Positions 1-7,771 of a stretch of DNA of 37,266 nt are shown in pieces. The position numbers were made by a program, and so were the translations under genes. The stretch comes from Flavobacteriales bacterium (GTDB lineage Bacteria > Bacteroidota > Bacteroidia > Flavobacteriales_D > JAHECK01): contig JAUVAY010000008.1 in NCBI GenBank assembly GCA_030591505.1, positions 1 through 37,266 on the forward strand, written 5' to 3'. Under the pieces are notes generated by a model. That model saw only the letters and a list, made by a program, of their open reading frames with translations, was not told the DNA's origin and did not search any database. Every line of letters begins with the position of its first letter. The stretch's first letter is position 1.

Positions 1-36
1 CACATAAGGCACATAAGGCACATAAGTGCACCTAAG
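1..36. repeat. CACATAAGG repeat unit (left of parDE)
   Basis: The window opens with tandem copies of CACATAAGG followed by CACATAAGTG. The same motif forms both arms of the inverted repeat at 711-788, so the toxin-antitoxin pair lies between two copies of one palindromic repeat family. The left copy is cut by the window edge, so its full structure cannot be seen. Confidence 0.7.
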
Positions 37-68
37 AATAAATACAACTACCTTTTATAACCCTCTGG

Positions 69-117
69 TGCAATTAATAGTATATATTGCATCAATTATT
101 TATATATTTGAACCAGA
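69..117 (+). promoter_or_regulatory. Likely parDE promoter with dyad operator
   Basis: TATATTTG at 103-110 matches the Bacteroidota -7 consensus TAnnTTTG and would start transcription about 12 bases before the parD ATG at 129. A dyad TGCAAT (69-74) ... ATTGCA (86-91) lies just upstream, where a ParD-type repressor could bind. The nearest TTG (87-89) is only 13 bases from the -7 box, shorter than usual, so the -33 element is uncertain. Confidence 0.4.
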
Positions 118-128
118 TAAATATTATT

Positions 129-380
129 ATGTCTAGAAAATCTATCACATTTGCCGATAAACAAGATGAATGGTTAAAATTTGTTGTAGCACAAGGTCAT
201 TATAAAGATGAAAGTGATTATGTGCGTGACCTGGTTCGTAGGGATGAAGAGAAAAATAGTAAACTATCACTATTAAAAACAGCGATTCAGGAAGGCTTAA
301 ATAGCGGTATAAGTGAAAGGTCCATTGATGAAATATGGATGCAAGCCGAAGAAGAATTTAAGGCTAAACCCAATGGTTAA
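129..380 (+). CDS. parD: ParD-like antitoxin, ribbon-helix-helix family
   Basis: This 83-residue protein is the probable antitoxin of a type II toxin-antitoxin pair. The N-terminus (MSRKSITFADKQDEWLKFVV, then YKDESDYVRDLVRRDEE) has the ribbon-helix-helix pattern of ParD/CC2985-type antitoxins, which bind DNA as dimers and repress their own operon. The C-terminal half is the charged helical part that usually wraps the toxin. An in-frame upstream start at 87 would add 14 residues, but it lies upstream of the probable -7 box, so 129 is preferred. The toxin gene begins inside the last codons (8 bp overlap), implying translational coupling. Family call is confident; activity is inferred. Confidence 0.88.
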   Translation: MSRKSITFADKQDEWLKFVVAQGHYKDESDYVRDLVRRDEEKNSKLSLLKTAIQEGLNSGISERSIDEIWMQAEEEFKAKPNG

Positions 381-663
381 CTATCGTTTTTCATCTGAAG
401 CCGATAAAGATCTTCTGGAAATTGCCCGTTATACCATAGTAGATTTTGGAGTAAAGCAAGCTCGGATATTTAAAGAAGGTTTAGATGATTGCTTTAATAG
501 CTTGGCGGATAATCATAATCTAGGACGTGATGCTTCTGAATTAATACCGAGGTTAAAACGCTTTCCTTATAGATCTCACACTATATTTTATAGACCGATG
601 AAAAAAGGGATATTCATCATCAGAATACTTAGTCAAAGCATGGATTTTGATCGTCATTTGTAG
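373..663 (+). CDS. parE: ParE/RelE superfamily toxin
   Basis: This 96-residue protein starts at an ATG inside the end of parD (ATGGTTAA), the usual antitoxin-first layout. It reads MVNYRFSSEADKDLLEIARY near the N-terminus, has a central basic LIPRLKRFPYRSHTIFY segment and ends IIRILSQSMDFDRHL. This is the ParE fold pattern, in which the conserved Arg-Phe-Pro-Tyr and the C-terminal IxRILHxxMD-type strand mark the family. ParE toxins act on DNA gyrase; RelE relatives cleave mRNA. The sequence favours ParE, but the target here is inferred. A longer in-frame start at 313 is rejected because it would overlap parD by 68 bases. Confidence 0.88.
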   Translation: MVNYRFSSEADKDLLEIARYTIVDFGVKQARIFKEGLDDCFNSLADNHNLGRDASELIPRLKRFPYRSHTIFYRPMKKGIFIIRILSQSMDFDRHL

Positions 664-710
664 AATGATTTTTTATCTCTTGCTCACTACTCAAACTCAT
701 AACTGTCTTT

Positions 711-788
711 CCACCACATAAGGCACATAAGAACACATGAGAGTAAAAACAACTCAACTTATATGCACTTATGTGCCTTATGTGGTAG
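711..788. repeat. CACATAAGG inverted repeat downstream of parDE
   Basis: The arms at 713-731 (ACCACATAAGGCACATAAG) and 768-786 are perfect reverse complements of 19 bp around a 36-base loop. The RNA would fold as a long hairpin and could serve as a transcription end for parE and for the opposing dipeptidase operon. There is no clean T-tract, so a REP/MITE-like repeat is the better description. A related unit lies at the start of the window. Confidence 0.8.
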
Positions 789-810
789 AATATAAACTAG
801 AATTCCAAAC

Positions 811-1929
811 TCAATCCTCGTTCGCTTTCAATACCCGTAAAAAATTACCCCCTAAGATTTTTGTAATGTTTTCTTTAGAATAGCCTTTTTCAACTAAAGC
901 TTTTGTAATTAAAGGGTAGGTAGTAACATCATCCAATTGCAGCGCCGGTGATTCAATACCATCGAAGTCGGAACCGATACCCACATAATCTATTCCTACT
1001 AAATTGATAATGTATTGGATATGTGCGATCACTGATTCAAATGATGCCCTGAATACCTCAACCTCTTCTCTGTATTTGTTAAAAAGGTATTCTTCTGCTA
1101 TATAGATATGCTTGCCCTCTGAAATTAGAGCATCGTATTCATTTTTATGTCTTTTAATAAAAGCAGACTTGTTTTCATAATAATTGGGATCTAAAAACCC
1201 GGAGAAAAAATTCACTTGGATTACTCCATCCATTTCAGCGATCGCTTTGATCTGATCGTCTTTTAAATTCCGCTCATGCGGACATAAAGCAAAAGCATTG
1301 CTATGAGAAGCAAAAACGGGTTTTGTACTCGCTTTTAGAACATCCCAAAAAGTTGCTTCTCCAATATGACTAATATCGACCAACATGCCGAGTTGGTTCA
1401 TTCGTTGAATTACCTCTTTACCAAAATTCGTTAGTCCTTTGTTTTTAAGATCCTTCTTATGCGTTTCGTCGCTTGCGCTGGTAGCCCAGGAATTAGAGTT
1501 ATTCCATGTGAGGGTCATGTAGCGTACTCCTCTTTTATAAAACGCGTCCAGTTTAGAAAGATCACTTTCTATCATATGACCTCCTTCAAGAGCCAACATC
1601 GCTGCCAACTTGTTTTCATTAAGTGCGGTATGCAGTTCAGTACTATTCCGAGCCAATACTACTTTGTTGGGGCTTCTTTTTAGAACCGCATCAAAGATGT
1701 TTAATTGTTGGAGAGCGTAGTTGTAAGGTTCTTTTTGATCACCATCGCTCCAAACAACAAAAAATTGAACATCTACTCCTCCTTTTTTCCATCTCAAGAG
1801 GTCGCTATGGGTTTTCCCTTCCAGGTTATCATCAAAGATATGTCCTCTTTCAATGGCTTGAGTGAGGATATCATTGTGGGTATCGATAAGGATGGCCTCT
1901 TGATGTATTTCTTGAAAGAGATCTGTCAT
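811..1929 (-). CDS. Membrane dipeptidase family protein (peptidase M19)
   Basis: The 372-residue product is a zinc dipeptidase of the renal dipeptidase (M19) family, which cleaves dipeptides, including some with D-amino acids. Expected metal-site elements are in order: H18-x-D20 in IDTHND, E115 in LEGGH, H188 in DISHIGE, H209 in FASHSNA and the GIGSDFDG loop at 318-324. Length is normal. No signal peptide is visible, so it is probably cytoplasmic. It is the last gene of a three-gene minus-strand operon; its ATG overlaps the stop of the regulator gene by 4 bases, so translation is probably coupled. The family assignment is firm; the substrate is unknown. Confidence 0.93.
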   Translation of the reverse strand: MTDLFQEIHQEAILIDTHNDILTQAIERGHIFDDNLEGKTHSDLLRWKKGGVDVQFFVVWSDGDQKEPYNYALQQLNIFDAVLKRSPNKVVLARNSTELHTALNENKLAAMLALEGGHMIESDLSKLDAFYKRGVRYMTLTWNNSNSWATSASDETHKKDLKNKGLTNFGKEVIQRMNQLGMLVDISHIGEATFWDVLKASTKPVFASHSNAFALCPHERNLKDDQIKAIAEMDGVIQVNFFSGFLDPNYYENKSAFIKRHKNEYDALISEGKHIYIAEEYLFNKYREEVEVFRASFESVIAHIQYIINLVGIDYVGIGSDFDGIESPALQLDDVTTYPLITKALVEKGYSKENITKILGGNFLRVLKANED

Positions 1930-2207
1930 ATTTTTAATAGCTTTTTTAATTCTGCTAAGTAACTTTCAAAAGCTTGACGCCCTTCCGAAGTGATCTTGCA
2001 ATCGGTATGAGGGTAGTTCCCCTTAAAGGATTTAACAATTTCTACATATCCGGCCTGTTGTAATTTGGTCAACTGGACACTCAAATTTCCTTTACTTGCT
2101 TTGGTAACTTCGAGAAGCTTTTTGAATTCAGCTGATTCAACACCCAATAAAAAACTGATGATAGATAAGCGTAATTCTTGATGTAAAATAGTATTAAGCG
2201 TTCCCAT
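1926..2207 (-). CDS. Winged-helix transcriptional regulator (HTH_34/MarR-like)
   Basis: This 93-residue protein consists almost entirely of one winged-helix domain. The helix-turn-helix spans roughly residues 20-55 (LLGVESAEFKKLLEV, then SKGNLSVQLTKLQQAGYVEI), followed by the wing (FKGNYPHTDCKITSEGR) and a terminal helix. Such small stand-alone regulators are commonly encoded beside a membrane protein in Bacteroidota. It overlaps the upstream membrane gene by 14 bp and the downstream dipeptidase by 4 bp, so all three are probably co-translated. A 12-bp palindrome in the operon promoter (2787-2798) could be its operator; this is inference. Confidence 0.88.
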   Translation of the reverse strand: MGTLNTILHQELRLSIISFLLGVESAEFKKLLEVTKASKGNLSVQLTKLQQAGYVEIVKSFKGNYPHTDCKITSEGRQAFESYLAELKKLLKI

Positions 2208-2754
2208 GTTCTTCTTTTCTAAGAATGATACCAGGAATTACATAACCTAAAAAGATAAAAAGAGAGAATGCAAGGCTATGGTATTTAGGTTCAAGTACAA
2301 AGGCGCATAGTGAAGCTCCTAATGCCAATACTATTCCTCCCAAAATAAAAGGTTTGAATTTGGAGATCCCGCCACTAATAAAGGTAGCCGATCCCGCTAC
2401 CAAGAGAATTAATGTGTGCGGTAGCATATTATTAACTGCAGAAAAAGCAAGGACAAAAAATAAACTAAAGCCAAAAGCTCCCCAGGTAAACATGGTAATT
2501 CTATCAGCAGAAGAGCCTATTCCATTTTTCTTTCCCTGTTTCATTCCATAGATCATAGAAATAATACCTCCTCCTATTCCAATAACCGGCCAAGGTAGCC
2601 AGACATAGGGTGTGCCTTGTAGAATATACTCTGCAATACCAGCAGGAATTAATAGCCCTCCCCATAAAAGAAAGTAAAATGAATTATTATAAAGTGATTT
2701 TTTGCTTTCAGCAAGCATTTGTTCTATGATCTCAATACTTTTTGTAGTTTCCAT
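2194..2754 (-). CDS. Multi-pass inner-membrane protein of unknown function
   Basis: The 186-residue product has about six hydrophobic segments, near residues 25-45, 50-68, 88-107, 112-130, 135-153 and 158-178, and short charged ends. No catalytic motif was recognised. It is the first gene of the regulator/dipeptidase operon. Membrane proteins paired with an HTH_34-type regulator are frequent in Bacteroidota, so it may sense or respond to the signal governing the operon. That role is inferred from context only. Confidence 0.75.
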   Translation of the reverse strand: METTKSIEIIEQMLAESKKSLYNNSFYFLLWGGLLIPAGIAEYILQGTPYVWLPWPVIGIGGGIISMIYGMKQGKKNGIGSSADRITMFTWGAFGFSLFFVLAFSAVNNMLPHTLILLVAGSATFISGGISKFKPFILGGIVLALGASLCAFVLEPKYHSLAFSLFIFLGYVIPGIILRKEEHGNA

Positions 2755-2773
2755 ATTGTGTATTATTAATTAA

Positions 2774-2812
2774 TTCCCTACAAACATAAACTAGTTTACG
2801 ATATAAACCTAA
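2774..2812 (-). promoter_or_regulatory. Probable promoter of the 2754-811 operon with palindromic operator
   Basis: On the minus strand TATGTTTG (2781-2788) fits TAnnTTTG and would start transcription near 2774, about 20 bases before the first ATG. A perfect 12-bp palindrome TAAACTAGTTTA (2787-2798) abuts it upstream, inside the -7/-33 spacer, a natural repressor position. No good -33 TTG is present, so confidence is limited. Confidence 0.4.
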
Positions 2813-2908
2813 TACGTTTTATACTTATGCCATATTCTGTTAGTTTAATTAATAATCATGACAACTAATAGGGCGCTTATAAACGACTAATTTGAAATTG
2901 CATAGCGT

Positions 2909-4372
2909 TTATTTCATCCACAAGACAGAATTATTCGATTCCATTCCGCTGTCTTCCCAAAGCGGATTGGCAGGATCGATGATCCACTCACCATCTACGA
3001 CGAATTTATACCTTGTTTTTCCTTTCGGAAGGTAGATCTTTAATACCCAGTTCCCATTTTCCTTCTGCATTGTATAGCCTTTATCTGCCCATCCATTAAA
3101 AGTTCCGGAAAGCAGTACCTCTTGGGCATTATCAAATCCCTTTAAAATAAAAGTATAGTTAGCTTCAATAAAGACCACAGAGTTTCTATACTCATCTATG
3201 CCACTATGTACCGGGTTTTCTGGATCTGTTATCCACTGACCATCAACTATGAATTTATAATTATAGTTCCCTGGTCGTACTGCAACATCTATTTCCCATC
3301 CTTCATTATCCTTGGTCATACTTAAGCCCGCTTCCTCCCAGTCATTAAATTCTCCTGTAAGAACAACCCTTTCTGCTTCACTATAATTTTCTAATCTAAA
3401 AACATGCTGCTTCCCAAATGAGATCAGTGAGTTTTCGTTTCCATATTCATTAGGTCCTTTTAAAGGGTTGGCAGGATCGATAATCCATTCTCCATCAACA
3501 ATAAACTTATAACTATATATACCCTCTCTGAGGAAAAGGTCAGCCGACCATCGACCATTAATTCTTTTCAATTGCATTCCGTTTTCATCCCAACCATTAA
3601 AACTACCCGCTACGAATACCTCTTTGGCTTCATCATAATTCTCTAATTGGAAAGAATAATTCGTATTATAAAAAACTGAGTTTGTGTTTCCACCCCAATC
3701 ATTCTCTTCTACAACATTCTCAGGATCTATCATCCATTTTCCATCGACTATAAACTTATACAGGTTTTTCCCTTTATCGAGTTTTACATCAACACTCCAA
3801 ATCCCATCATTTAAATGCATTAGATGTTCCATTGTACTCCAATTATTGAATGACCCTGACAAGTAGACATCCTTATAATTTCTTTTTGAAAACAGTTGAA
3901 AAGTAAAAACATCATCTTCGTCTCTATTAACCGAAGGTTTACGGTTTTTAAAGGCATTAACACCCGATACTACATCCAAATTATAATTTTGTTTAAGCTC
4001 CTCTTCTTCATCTTCGAAAAAGAAATTTCTAGTCGAACTGCCTGACTTAAAGTCTTTCATCGATTTCCTATAAACGATCTTCTCGTCGCTATAATAGATC
4101 AACTCCCAACCCGAAGCACTCACTTTTTTCCCTGATAATGTAGAAAGACTATCTGTTATTGATTTAGTACAATCAGCAGATTGCAATAAGGCATCAAGTA
4201 AAACTGAATCTTCCAGGTTATCACAAGTAAGAATTACATTTCCATTTTTATACTCATAATTTAGGTGCTCCTCTTGTGCATTCACTTCAGTGACAGAAAA
4301 ACACAGCAATAGCATGACAAGGAATATTCCTGATCTCATCATTCTATTTTTTATGTTTAACTCTCTTTTCAC
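2909..4372 (-). CDS. Secreted protein with four AMPK-type glycogen-binding (CBM48-like) repeats
   Basis: This 487-residue protein has a signal peptide at about 11-32 (hydrophobic core IFLVMLLLCFSV, cleavage after VNA). A unique region at 33-150 resembles nothing I recognise and includes an acidic DEEEE stretch. Four tandem E-set domains of about 80 residues follow, at roughly 155-236, 239-318, 322-402 and 405-485. Each carries the hallmarks V-L-SG-FN-W, a central W, YKFIVDGxW and DPxN, as in the glycogen-binding domain of AMPK beta subunits and PF16561-type domains. No catalytic domain is visible, so it probably binds alpha-glucan or another surface polysaccharide, or is a structural export. 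Its start is 2 bp downstream of the aspartic protease-like gene, implying one transcript. Confidence 0.85.
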   Translation of the reverse strand: MKRELNIKNRMMRSGIFLVMLLLCFSVTEVNAQEEHLNYEYKNGNVILTCDNLEDSVLLDALLQSADCTKSITDSLSTLSGKKVSASGWELIYYSDEKIVYRKSMKDFKSGSSTRNFFFEDEEEELKQNYNLDVVSGVNAFKNRKPSVNRDEDDVFTFQLFSKRNYKDVYLSGSFNNWSTMEHLMHLNDGIWSVDVKLDKGKNLYKFIVDGKWMIDPENVVEENDWGGNTNSVFYNTNYSFQLENYDEAKEVFVAGSFNGWDENGMQLKRINGRWSADLFLREGIYSYKFIVDGEWIIDPANPLKGPNEYGNENSLISFGKQHVFRLENYSEAERVVLTGEFNDWEEAGLSMTKDNEGWEIDVAVRPGNYNYKFIVDGQWITDPENPVHSGIDEYRNSVVFIEANYTFILKGFDNAQEVLLSGTFNGWADKGYTMQKENGNWVLKIYLPKGKTRYKFVVDGEWIIDPANPLWEDSGMESNNSVLWMK

Positions 4373-4374
4373 TT

Positions 4375-5349
4375 CTATAAATTATGTTGATATATTCTTA
4401 TTTGTTTTCCCTTAAAATCAATGATCACCCGGCCTAATGTTAAAAAAGGAAAGCCAAGCATTCCATTAATTTTATTACCATAAGCCCTACTCATGTTTTC
4501 CAAATTTATAACTAATGTGCGCATTTTTTGCAAATTATAATTACCTATCTGTATGTTATTTATAATGGCCATCAAGACTTCTGTTCTACCACCATTTCCG
4601 TCATTTACCGAAGATGCGCCAAGAATTCTCATTCCCTCATACACAGCATCAGGCAATGTATTATCAATGATATTTCTTTCAGAACCAGAATCTAATGAAA
4701 AACTCAACGCTACATCTCCAGCCTTTACTTCAAGGGTAATCACATTATTTAGCAATCGAATGGGCGTGTTCAAGATCAACTCATTATTAATATTTGATGA
4801 AGAAAACCCCTTATATAAAATAAGCTGTTGAGTAAATATGTTTAAATCAAATACGTATTCATCAAAAAGGGAAACACCAAGAAGTCCAAGTATCTTTACT
4901 CCTCTTTTATTTTCGATCGCCCCTAAGTCAGTAACATCGGCAGATAGATTTGAATATTCTAATCCTTGAATACTCAATTTTTGAACTTTTGTTCTTCTTA
5001 CGTAATCGGTTTCAGAAACTAAAGTGCCTGCATAATAGCCATTATCTATTTCATAATCTCTGAAATAGGTTGAATTTAATACGAGGTAAGGAGCTCCAAG
5101 ATCGACAATAAAATTTCCAACAACTCCATCTATTTCTGCCTCTAGTAATAATAAATTCCCAACGCGTTTAAGCGGAATAAATGTGCTGTCATTCTTAGCA
5201 AAATGACTTTTAATACTCTTTTCAAATGGTTGAGAAGAAAGCTTGATCACAACATCATCTACAATGATATAATTTGCTTTCTCTGTAGCGAAAATGACCC
5301 CTAAGCACAATAGGCAAAAAACAAAGAGTAGGCCTAAGGGTTTGTTCAT
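4375..5349 (-). CDS. Exported two-lobed retropepsin-like aspartyl protease family protein
   Basis: The 324-residue protein has an N-terminal signal sequence (about 1-22). It carries two aspartic-protease half-sites: D83-L-G in GNFIVDLGAPYLVLNS and D220-S-G in LSFSLDSGSERNIID. Each is followed by a hydrophobic Gly-rich strand segment (ILGLLGVSLFDEYVFD; INGMLGFPFLTLGRVIIDF). This matches duplicated retropepsin-like clan AA domains. The first motif is DLG rather than DTG/DSG; the residue after the catalytic Asp normally helps hold the active site, so activity could be altered. It is probably periplasmic or surface exposed and co-transcribed with the AMPK-CBM repeat protein. Its target is unknown. 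Confidence 0.82.
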   Translation of the reverse strand: MNKPLGLLFVFCLLCLGVIFATEKANYIIVDDVVIKLSSQPFEKSIKSHFAKNDSTFIPLKRVGNLLLLEAEIDGVVGNFIVDLGAPYLVLNSTYFRDYEIDNGYYAGTLVSETDYVRRTKVQKLSIQGLEYSNLSADVTDLGAIENKRGVKILGLLGVSLFDEYVFDLNIFTQQLILYKGFSSSNINNELILNTPIRLLNNVITLEVKAGDVALSFSLDSGSERNIIDNTLPDAVYEGMRILGASSVNDGNGGRTEVLMAIINNIQIGNYNLQKMRTLVINLENMSRAYGNKINGMLGFPFLTLGRVIIDFKGKQIRIYQHNL

Positions 5350-5538
5350 TTTTAGATTTAGCTAGTAGCTGAAAATTACAGATACGAAGCTAGTCATTCT
5401 CTTCTAGTAATTATTTGATTTGTGTTGATTGGTTGTATAGTGCTTTCAAAGTCAATTTGCTAAAAATAAATCTCAGTTAAATCCTTTGCACTCCGACCCC
5501 AATTATAGTATCATTGTTATCAACTAATGCTTATTACG

Positions 5539-6330
5539 ATGAAAACACTTTCCTTGACCTTTACTTTTGTTGCACTTGTATCCTTTAGTGTACTAGCGCA
5601 AAATAATGACACACTCGTTACTCCATCCGGATTAAACTATTTTTATACACAGCTTGGTAACGGTGAAGAAACGAAGGATGGGTGGGTAATAATTGCCCAC
5701 TATATTGGATCATTTCCTGACGGAAAAGTTTTTGATTCTTCTCGTGATAGAGATCAGCCATTTGCATTTTCTTTAAATGAAGGTCAAGTTATTAAGGGAA
5801 TGGATGAAGGTGTTTCTTTATTAAAAGTAGGCGACCGTGCAGTGTTTATCATGCCTTCTGAATTGGCCTATGGGGAAAAGGGAGCCGGAGAGTTTATTCC
5901 GCCAAACTCAACTTTGGTTTTCGATGTTGAGGTCTTGGATATGAAAGAAAATTCTCTTTATAAAGAATTGTCTAATGTGTTATTCACTATTGCTCCTGAG
6001 CAAAAAGACAGTAGTCTGCATATTGAAGAAATGGTAGACGCATATAAATCAATGAAAAAGGAGGGTTTTTCAACTGTTTATCATGACGAGTCAGACTTAA
6101 ACAGGCTTGGTTACGATATTTTAGAAAACAATCCTAAAGATGCGGTCAAGATCTTTGAACTTAACGCAAAAGCCTACCCGGAGTCATCGAATGTATATGA
6201 TAGCTTAGCTGAAGGCTATATGAAAATAGGAAAAAACAAGCTCGCAATTAAAAATTATGAAAAGTCTCTCCAATTGGATCCTGACAATTTGAATGCTGCT
6301 GAGTTGATCGAAAAGTTAAAAACGAAATAA
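5539..6330 (+). CDS. Exported FKBP-type peptidyl-prolyl cis-trans isomerase with TPR tail
   Basis: This protein of 263 residues combines a signal peptide (MKTLSLTFTFVALVSFSVLA), an FKBP domain at about 45-135 and a TPR-like region near 190-260. FKBP landmarks are VIIAHYIG, DGKVFDSS, FAFSLNEGQVIKGMDEG, PSELAYGEKG and PPNSTLVFDVEVL. The tail has a clear TPR unit (SSNVYDSLAEGYMKIGKNKL then AIKNYEKSLQLDPDNL). It probably assists folding in the periplasm. An ATG four codons earlier (5527) is possible, but 5539 gives a cleaner signal peptide. It is followed by the Lgt-like gene after 84 bp. Isomerase family call is firm; clients are unknown. Confidence 0.92.
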   Translation: MKTLSLTFTFVALVSFSVLAQNNDTLVTPSGLNYFYTQLGNGEETKDGWVIIAHYIGSFPDGKVFDSSRDRDQPFAFSLNEGQVIKGMDEGVSLLKVGDRAVFIMPSELAYGEKGAGEFIPPNSTLVFDVEVLDMKENSLYKELSNVLFTIAPEQKDSSLHIEEMVDAYKSMKKEGFSTVYHDESDLNRLGYDILENNPKDAVKIFELNAKAYPESSNVYDSLAEGYMKIGKNKLAIKNYEKSLQLDPDNLNAAELIEKLKTK

Positions 6331-6414
6331 TTCTCATTTATTCATATTAAACAATTTTCCATTCCTTGATGCTTAAAACATCTTTGTTGTCATTTTTTAA
6401 ATACTTTTACTTTA

Positions 6415-7230
6415 ATGCATCCCATTCTATTTAAAATTCCAACTCCAGGCTTTTTACAAGGTTTTCTTCCCGAAGAACTCATCATATACAGCTATGGAGC
6501 ATTGATATTTCTCGGGGCCATACTTGCTTCAAGCTTCCTTACTATTCAGCTTAAAAGAAAGTTTGGTATTAAAAGTGATGATTCATTAAACCTTGTAATA
6601 GGAATAATATTGGGAGCGATAATTGGAGGAAAAGCTTTTCTCTATTTTGAAAACCCTTCTTTCTTTAACGAAAACCCTTCTGCAATTTTCAGTAATTCAG
6701 GTTTTGTTTTTTATGGTTCCTTAATCGTCTCATTATCCGTTGTATGGTGGTTTATTAAAAAATACAAATTAGCATTATGGCCTTTTCTCGACATAATAGC
6801 GATCACCACATTGATCGTACACTTTTTCGGTCGCTTGGGGTGTTTCCTTGCAGGGTGTTGCCACGGAATTCCTTATGATGGTATCTTTTCAGTGATCTTT
6901 AGCGATCCACATTGTGCAGCTGACCCACTACATACTCCACTACATCCAACTCAGCTTTATAGTGCATTTATGCTCCTAACAATTCTGGTATTTCTCTTTT
7001 TAATAAAAAAAATACAGCGATTCGATGGGCAGATTTTCTTACTTTATTTGATGTTTTATTCAATAGGTAGGTCAATTATTGAAGAGTTTCGAGGAGATGA
7101 AGAGCGTGGTTTTGTATTTGACGGTTTTTTATCCCATTCACAACTTATTGCGCTTATATTATTAATCATATCCCTTTACTTTTATATAAAAAAGGAAATG
7201 AACATCGGTTTTACTAATGAAAACGAGTAA
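6415..7230 (+). CDS. Prolipoprotein diacylglyceryl transferase family (Lgt-like) membrane protein
   Basis: The 271-residue polytopic membrane protein has about seven hydrophobic segments and the Lgt fold order: SYGALIFLGA early, IGGKAFLYF, GFVFYGSL, the signature region GRLGCFLAGCCHG, HPTQLYSA, and FRGDEERG before the last helix. Lgt transfers diacylglycerol from phosphatidylglycerol to the lipobox cysteine of prelipoproteins. Here the classical GRxGNFxNxE signature is replaced by a cysteine-rich GRxGCFxAGCCxG form. It may therefore be a paralogue with a different substrate or mechanism rather than the housekeeping enzyme. The DUF308 gene follows after 1 bp, and lspA lies about 1.2 kb downstream on the other strand. 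Family call is strong; exact reaction is uncertain. Confidence 0.85.
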   Translation: MHPILFKIPTPGFLQGFLPEELIIYSYGALIFLGAILASSFLTIQLKRKFGIKSDDSLNLVIGIILGAIIGGKAFLYFENPSFFNENPSAIFSNSGFVFYGSLIVSLSVVWWFIKKYKLALWPFLDIIAITTLIVHFFGRLGCFLAGCCHGIPYDGIFSVIFSDPHCAADPLHTPLHPTQLYSAFMLLTILVFLFLIKKIQRFDGQIFLLYLMFYSIGRSIIEEFRGDEERGFVFDGFLSHSQLIALILLIISLYFYIKKEMNIGFTNENE

Positions 7231-7231
7231 C

Positions 7232-7771
7232 ATGGAAAACAAGCAAGAACAGCCTAAGAAAAAAGATTTCTTCATATTAATTTTATTAAAATCACTATTG
7301 GCTATCGGCTTCGGAATGGCCTTTTTAATTAACCCCGAAGGAATGATCAATACCTTTTCGTACTTGATAGGAGCGGCACTTATTGTTTATGGAGTTATTT
7401 TAATCTCTAATGCCTATAGGGGAAGAAATGAACTGGCCTTTAAAAATTTGGTAATGGAAGATGGAGCGATAAACATTATCGTTGGTGCTATATTAATATT
7501 CTGGCCAAATTTAGGTCCCAACCTCGTTGTAATTATTCTTGGTACCTGGATTTTACTTGGTGGAATTATTCAATTGATCATAGCCAATAAGTATAAAGAC
7601 AGCGTTGCCTCCCGAAATGGTAGAGGCTTGATAACCGTGATATTGGGTGCAATAGTAATTTTTAATCCAAGTGACAGTGTGCGCCTTTTTAGCATGGTTC
7701 TTGGAACACTTAGTTTACTTTATGGTATTTACCTTTTGTACTTAATAATGAAAATTGGAAAAGCTAAATAA
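7232..7771 (+). CDS. DUF308/HdeD-like membrane protein
   Basis: The 179-residue protein starts one base after the Lgt-like stop. It has a short charged N-terminus (MENKQEQPKKKDF) and six hydrophobic segments arranged as repeated pairs, for example LLAIGFGMAFLINPEGMINT, LIGAALIVYGVILIS, INIIVGAILIFWPNLGPNL and LITVILGAIVIFNPSDSV. The internal repeat with small-residue-rich helices and an N-P turn is the DUF308 (HdeD-like) pattern. E. coli HdeD is an acid-resistance membrane protein, but most family members have no known role. An upstream ATG at 7217 overlaps the previous gene and looks less likely. Tight spacing suggests an operon with the Lgt-like gene. Confidence 0.85.
   Translation: MENKQEQPKKKDFFILILLKSLLAIGFGMAFLINPEGMINTFSYLIGAALIVYGVILISNAYRGRNELAFKNLVMEDGAINIIVGAILIFWPNLGPNLVVIILGTWILLGGIIQLIIANKYKDSVASRNGRGLITVILGAIVIFNPSDSVRLFSMVLGTLSLLYGIYLLYLIMKIGKAK

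Noticed and set aside
1-60. Short tandem CACATAAGG units considered as a CRISPR array start
   Set aside because: Units are adjacent without spacers and no cas genes are present; they match the inverted repeat at 711-788.
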